Part shown: positions 58,786 through 64,000 of the stretch, in pieces
How positions within the stretch are numbered: position 1 is the stretch's first letter
Layout: the number at the start of each line of letters is the position of its first letter
Origin: Artemia franciscana
Taxonomy: Eukaryota; Arthropoda; Branchiopoda; Anostraca; Artemiidae
Assembly: GCF_032884065.1 (NCBI RefSeq)
Contig: NC_088879.1
Location: 19,702,038 to 19,766,037 of the forward strand
Length of the DNA stretch: 64,000 nt
Direction of reading: 5' to 3'
The notes under the pieces: model-generated
Told to the model about the DNA's origin: nothing
Database searches by the model: none
The model's input: only the letters and a program-made list of their open reading frames with translations
Translations under genes and position numbers: made by a program

Positions 58786-59329
58786 GCTTAAAGATAATAT
58801 TTTAACTGTAAAACCCAGAAGCTGTCTAAATTCCTGTCTCAGATAAAGGAACTCGTTAGTTTTGCTGGTCCTTCATTAAATATGTAATCAAAATCTTAAA
58901 TTTTACCGGAGTCTGACCAGCGATGTTTTTTCACATTTACAGACAAGTGTTACCAGTAAATAGGTTTTCTCAGATCGGACCACTTGACTGTAGTGGGATC
59001 ATCTTGTTCTTGAATTCTGATAGTTATTATGTGTTGCAAAAACTTACCAGAAATCTTAATTCTAACATATAAATCTGAATTCACTTCCTTCATACACATG
59101 TTTGAGTCAAACCTTTTATTCTTGCTGAACTTCCTAAAGCTTTAATAGCTCAGCTTGAAAGTCTGCCAAGCGTGTCGGAATAATCTCAATTTCTGATAGG
59201 TGCCCCCCCCCACAGAGCCGCTTAAGTAGTTTCGCAACTATGTTTGTATTCAAAAATTTTTATGATTTACTCTGTCTATGTAGGCAGCGCAATAGTCTAA
59301 GTAACGAATGATGTGGACACAATGTATCA

Positions 59330-60686
59330 TTCATTTATTTAATTTTTTTGAAGGGAATTTTTTGGTCTTTTTCTTTTTTCTATTCGACCAGGGGACTTCG
59401 TATCGAAGGAGCTGTCATTAGAAACCTCGAAAATGGCTCATTCGACTGTTAATCAGAAGTTTTATTACACTTTTGAGATTCAGAGTGATGGGTGTTTGGA
59501 TACCCCCTACCCCTCACCTGGAATTTTTCCAAAATGTATCCGATAAAAATGTTGAGAAGGCTATTTTTGTCGTAGAAACTTCGAAAAAGGCTCATTCGAT
59601 TAGAAATTGAAAGGACTAGTTTCCTTTTTAATAGTCGAAAGCGATTGGAGGGCAACTGACCCTCCTAACACGCCCACAATTTCCACAAACACATCCAATA
59701 AAAATTTTGAGATAGCAATTATGTTCAACCTAGTTGAAAGGTCCAGAAGCTACGTCTTTGAGGATGACCCCCCCCCTCCAGGGCCCTCAGGACAAGGTTC
59801 CAGAAATGTATCTGATAGATATTTTGAGATAGTCATTTTGTTCCTCTTAATTGAAAGGTCCAGCACAGTCCTTAGGGTAAGGGTTATAGGCATGCCCTGA
59901 GGGTATATAAGGTATGTATAGAAAGGTTGATCGTGTAAACTTCAGAGGAGGCTCCTTGGATTGGTAATCAGAAGTTCAAGTACTCTTTTTAAGATTCACT
60001 GTGAAGTGTGGATATCCCCAAACCACACACACCTCGTATTTACCCGAAATGCATGTGATTGAAATTGAAAGGGCCATTTGTTGTCGTAGAAACTTCGAAA
60101 AGAAATCTTTTCGATTGAAAATTAAAAGGGCTAGTGCCCTTCTTAATAGTCGAAAGGGACTGGAGGATAACCAGCCCCTCTTCCACGTCCACTATTTTCC
60201 CAAACACATACAATCCAAATTTTGAGATAGCTATTTTGTTCAACGTAATCGGAAGGTCTAGAAAATATGTCTTTGAAAATGCTAAACCCACCCCACCCCT
60301 ACAGCCCTCAGCCCTTTTTAAGGTTGAGAGTGTTTGAAGGGTGGATACCCCCCCCCCACACACACACTTCGTATTTTCCGGAAATTTATCTGATAGAACT
60401 TTAGAGATGGCCATTTGTTGGTATCGGAACTTCAAAGAAGGCTCAATTGGTTGGAAATTAGAAGGGCTAGTTCCCTTTTTATTAGTCAAAAGTGATTGGA
60501 GGGTAACACGCCCCCTTCTTTCCACGCCATCAATTCCTAGGACACATCTTATAAAAATTTTTAGATAGCCATTTTGTTCAGCATAGTTGAAAGATCTGAA
60601 AATTATGTCTTTGACAACCCCCATACCTTCTCAAGACCAGAACCTAATTTGCACTTTGCTGAAAAATGGCTGTGGGTGTCAGTTCA

Positions 60687-60687
<1 letters not shown>
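59330..60687. repeat. Modular R1-related array, second copy
   Basis: Counterpart of 42280-43630. A 194-residue minus-strand ORF (60040-60624) is open here but split at about 43255-43313 in the other copy by a small indel in a C run and CA repeat; it is repeat sequence, not a gene. Confidence 0.65.

Positions 60688-60735
<48 letters not shown>
60688..60735. repeat. (TA)n microsatellite, second copy
   Basis: About 48 bases against 50 at 43636-43685. Confidence 0.85.
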
Positions 60736-60739
<4 letters not shown>

Positions 60740-60974
60740 TAATATATATTCCTTAAAATTTTAATATTTTTTATCTATTAAAGTTTAAAAAGTTGGAACA
60801 TTTAGACGTATTTTGTCGTTTACTGTCGTAGGACGGAATGATTAGAATGGCACTTGTTCAAAAGCAGTTCAAAGATCACATAGCAAGGCCTTTTTTGTTG
60901 ACACAGCTCCTTAGAGTCTGATGGTCAGGGTTGTGGGCTGTAACCCGGGGGCATATAAGCTTTTTATGGAAGTT

Positions 60975-62060
60975 ATTGTTATTTGAATTTTAGAGGAAGC
61001 TCATTTGATTGGAAATGTGTAGTTCTAGTTCTCTTTTAGGAGTTGAAATCGATGGAGGGCAACTAGCTCCCCGCCTCCCTGACAACTTGTTTTCCCCAAA
61101 CGCATCCAATGAAAATTGTTAGATAGCCATGTTGTTTACAATAGTCCAAAGAGCATATCACAATGGCTTCAAGGTGGACACAGCCCTCCTGAGCCCAGGT
61201 GCAAGCGTTGTAAGTTATGCCCCGGGCATATAAGGCTCTTATGGAACGTATGATTGTATAATCTTCGGGTTAGATTGGGCTCATTCGATCGGAAGATTGA
61301 AGATCTAGTGCCCTTTTTAAGAGTCAAAAGTGAAAGGAGGACCTCATCCCACAATCTCGTCAATCCCCAAGACACATCCAATCAAAATTTTAAGAGAACC
61401 ATTTTGTTCAGAATTATTGAAAGGTCCAGTAATTGTGTCTTTAGGGATGTCAGCCTCCCCACATTGTCAACTTATATTATTAATTTAGACCTTCAAGTGT
61501 TGGTTGTGAGGGATTTTGAACTAGCCAGAAGGCACTGTATGTATACTTTCAATACTACCACTACAGTTAAGGTAACTAATGACTATAAATGTATTAAGAT
61601 AAAGGGAACGTTTAAAAGTTTTAATTAAAGGAAAAAACTGTATGCATGCTGGTTTTCAAAAGGGCATATAAGCAATATTATAGGCAGCACCACTCTATAA
61701 TAGCTAGAAATATCATTGAAACTTTTAAAGGAGTTAATTCAATTCAGAATTAAAGGTTGTGGTGCCCTTTTTAAGAGTAACAAGAGATTGTAGGGCAAGC
61801 AGTCCTTGTCTCAAGCCCCATCATTTTCCAAACGCAACCAGTCAAAACTTTGAGACAGCCATTTTGTTTACCATAGTAGAACAATCTGCCAACTATTTCT
61901 TTTGGGATATTAGGCATGTCAACCCCCCGCAATTATGTAATTGACCCATTATGTTGTAAAACTAAATGTTGCTTTAAAATAAATCAAAAGGCATTGTGTT
62001 TATGGTTGCTTATGAGACACCTCAGCGATATATCGAGAACGACTGGAGGTATTAAGTTGA
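60975..62060. repeat. R1 modules and tandem-family unit, second copy
   Basis: Counterpart of 43925-45010, with only scattered substitutions. Confidence 0.6.
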
Positions 62061-63207
62061 AACTTTTGGGAATACTACTGTTACTGCTTTTGCTCTTACA
62101 ATTTAAATAAATAAAAAGAGTGTAAGTGTATCCAGGTTTTCTAAGAGCATAGATAGTTAGATATAATCTTCTGCGAATGATATAATGCTTTATTTTTTAG
62201 GTCAAATTCAGAATATATAAAATTGAATTAAAAAAATACTGTTTGTGTCTGGATTAAAAATTGTTGAAAAAGTTTATCCGAAGTATAAATAGCAACCCAT
62301 ACTGTGGCTTCTTATAGAAAAAAAAACTGAAGAGATATAAAATATTATTTATTCCACGAAGAAAACTATGTTAATAAAAAACGAAGAGAAATTAACTTAA
62401 AAGACTTTTTTGTTTTTACAAAACGTGGCATTTCCCGTGGGAAAATGCCAGGTTTTTGTTTCTGTAAATTTTTCTATTTATTACTCAAAGAAGATATATC
62501 GGCTGTGGGGCCGGGTAACTACTGCTTATATTTAACACCTTTAGATTTTAGTCCATCTTCAATTTGAAACCGGTGCCTGCCTGCTTGCCTGCTAGATTGG
62601 AGCTTTTCACTCGAAAGCAGAAACATGGTTTGATGGAACGAAGGTTTGACTGCATAACTTCAAATAGTTCTCTCTGACATAGGCTATAAAACTCCACTTC
62701 ACTTCACACACTATAGGCTCTGGCTTAAGGACAAGCAAAAACCATCCTTTTTAGCCCGAGGCAAGAGTTCTACTAAGCTTTCCAAAATGCAAAGTAATAT
62801 TCATCAATCTGGCCTAAGATTCACACTTTCTGTACAAACCGGAAAGGTTACCACTATCTAGGAATGGGAGCTCTTTACTTTTCATTGAAAAATTTGTTAT
62901 GTGGAAAAAGGTTTTTAAATTCATTTCTATGATAAACCTGACTCATCTACCAAACAATAAACACAAAAAGCAATAAAAAGTAAAAGACTGGCAAAAGAAT
63001 ACCCAAATTAGAATTGAAGAATGAAAATCCATTCAATAGATGTCGTTTCAACTTAGTTTGTTCATAGCATCTTAAAGAAAGTAAAACCAGAAAAACTTGA
63101 TAAAAAATGAGCATAAATATAAAAGAAATTTTAAAAGGGGCAAGCAAACAAATATAAAACATGGTCAGCGCCTGTGCCAAATAATAAAAAGAGGAAAACT
63201 AGACGGT

Positions 63208-63208
<1 letters not shown>
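62061..63208. other. Unassigned region, second copy
   Basis: Counterpart of 45011-46159; nothing further seen. Confidence 0.4.

Positions 63209-63279
<71 letters not shown>
63209..63279. repeat. Poly-T run, 71 bases, second copy
   Basis: Two bases longer than at 46160-46228. Confidence 0.85.
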
Positions 63280-63280
<1 letters not shown>

Positions 63281-64000
63281 GTAATGTAGGGGACAATGGT
63301 TTTCGGAAGCACAAAAACACAAAACCATTAGGTTTTGTGTTATTTGTGTTTTTGGAAGGCTTTGAGAGTAAAGGGGAAAGATAAAACTTTGGAATTTTTG
63401 AGAGTCGGTGAGAGAGAGTAGATTTGGAAATTGATTTTAAAACGACTGAGCTATGTAAATTTAAATTATAAGGGGAAGAAGAAATGATTTTGGGCAATCA
63501 GAAAATAAACCAAACGGATAGTATTATTACCTAGATAGTTACTTTGTTAACGCAGTGCGGTTGATTTGTAATTTGTGGTGAGTCTCTCGCTTATTTTTTT
63601 TTCGGGCCGCTTTGTTTAGAATTGCTCTTTTGTAAATGTGCTTAAGGTCCAGGATGTTGAGCTGTTCTCTCCAGGTGGTTTTTCCCCCGAGTAACCCTGC
63701 TGTCCTTAATTGGTTTGGGTCGAAGTTTTGAGATAAGTATTTCACTCAAAATATTTGAACGGTATAAAAATGTTCTTCCAGGGAAATTAACCCATATTGT
63801 CCTAGGAAGAAGACCTTCCAAATCATACAAATGTCCAATTCGTCACATATACATTTTAGTAGGCAGGCTGGGTTTGTACATTGTTCAGACTGTAATCATG
63901 CAAAAATGTAAAACTATAAGATCAGAATACAAATTAGGTCTGTGAACCCTCGAATAGAAAAGTTTGTAACAGTACCAGCTAAGGTTTGTCTCGGCGTAAG

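Larger units (their letters stand above)
47618..64000. repeat. Second copy of 30593-46948 (probable alternative haplotype)
   Basis: Collinear with 30593-46948 from its first base to the window end. The offset drifts from 17025 to 17022, 17018, 17068 and 17052 as small indels accumulate. Differences include a 42-bp tandem duplication at about 54490-54573, a 12-bp loss in the minisatellite near 58670, a 6-bp loss near 54405, microsatellite and homopolymer length changes, and sparse substitutions. It includes the same LINE fossils, tandem repeats and five LTV1 exons. This pattern fits two alleles of one locus. Confidence 0.9.

Noticed and set aside
60040..60624. 194-residue minus-strand ORF
   Set aside because: Lies in the R1-related array; the other copy (42987-43572) is split by a small indel, and its plus strand also has repeat-derived ORFs.
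47618..64000. Real tandem duplication of the LTV1 locus
   Set aside because: Start in mid-exon at a 100-N gap and allele-like divergence make a false duplication more likely; it is kept only as an alternative.
1..64000. tRNA, rRNA or snRNA genes
   Set aside because: None recognised on either strand by eye; a covariance-model scan would be decisive and was not possible here.

Overview
This window looks like eukaryotic, invertebrate, AT-rich genomic DNA: one intron-rich protein-coding gene embedded in dense transposon debris. Splice sites, long introns and the mix of Penelope-like, LINE, Helitron and foldback repeats exclude a prokaryote. The repeat families (a very abundant element with a terminal ACAGTTCGT/ACGAACTGT palindrome and a LINE with the GFRKG..C..QIFTL reverse-transcriptase motif) are ones I associate with the brine shrimp Artemia. 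That assignment is an inference from memory and was not checked.

Layout. 1-5.4 kb: nested repeat fossils, consisting of decayed LINE reverse transcriptases on both strands, a 1.6-kb interspersed repeat inserted into one LINE, and a diverged Penelope fossil. 7.44-14.31 kb: a strikingly young Penelope-like retroelement (PLE). It has two nearly identical 2.9-kb units head to tail on the minus strand, a third truncated unit, and a 447-bp inverted segment, all bounded by a 14-bp target-site duplication. One unit has an intact 865-residue ORF (reverse transcriptase plus GIY-YIG endonuclease); the other is broken by one extra T. Each unit end carries a hammerhead-ribozyme-like motif. 14.3-21.4 kb: old repeats, a TIR element and a tandem array with embedded trinucleotide tracts. 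21.4-23.65 kb: a Helitron remnant inserted in an (AT)n tract.

26.3-41.1 kb: six internal exons of LTV1, a 40S ribosome-biogenesis factor, on the plus strand. Reading phases join through all six exons (365 codons). The first coding exon and the C-terminal exon(s) are not seen. Introns carry a Helitron-like element with three 312-bp repeats, a LINE fossil, several tandem duplications and, downstream of one exon, decayed copies of that exon's own 3' end.

47,518-47,617 is a run of exactly 100 N. Everything after it (47,618-64,000) is a second, nearly identical copy of 30,593-46,948, starting in the middle of an LTV1 exon. The three substitutions among 825 duplicated coding bases and the small length changes at microsatellites look like two alleles. 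The simplest reading is an unpurged haplotype duplication at a scaffold join, not a real tandem gene duplication.

LTV1 is the only host gene I can support. Almost everything else is mobile-element derived or unassigned.
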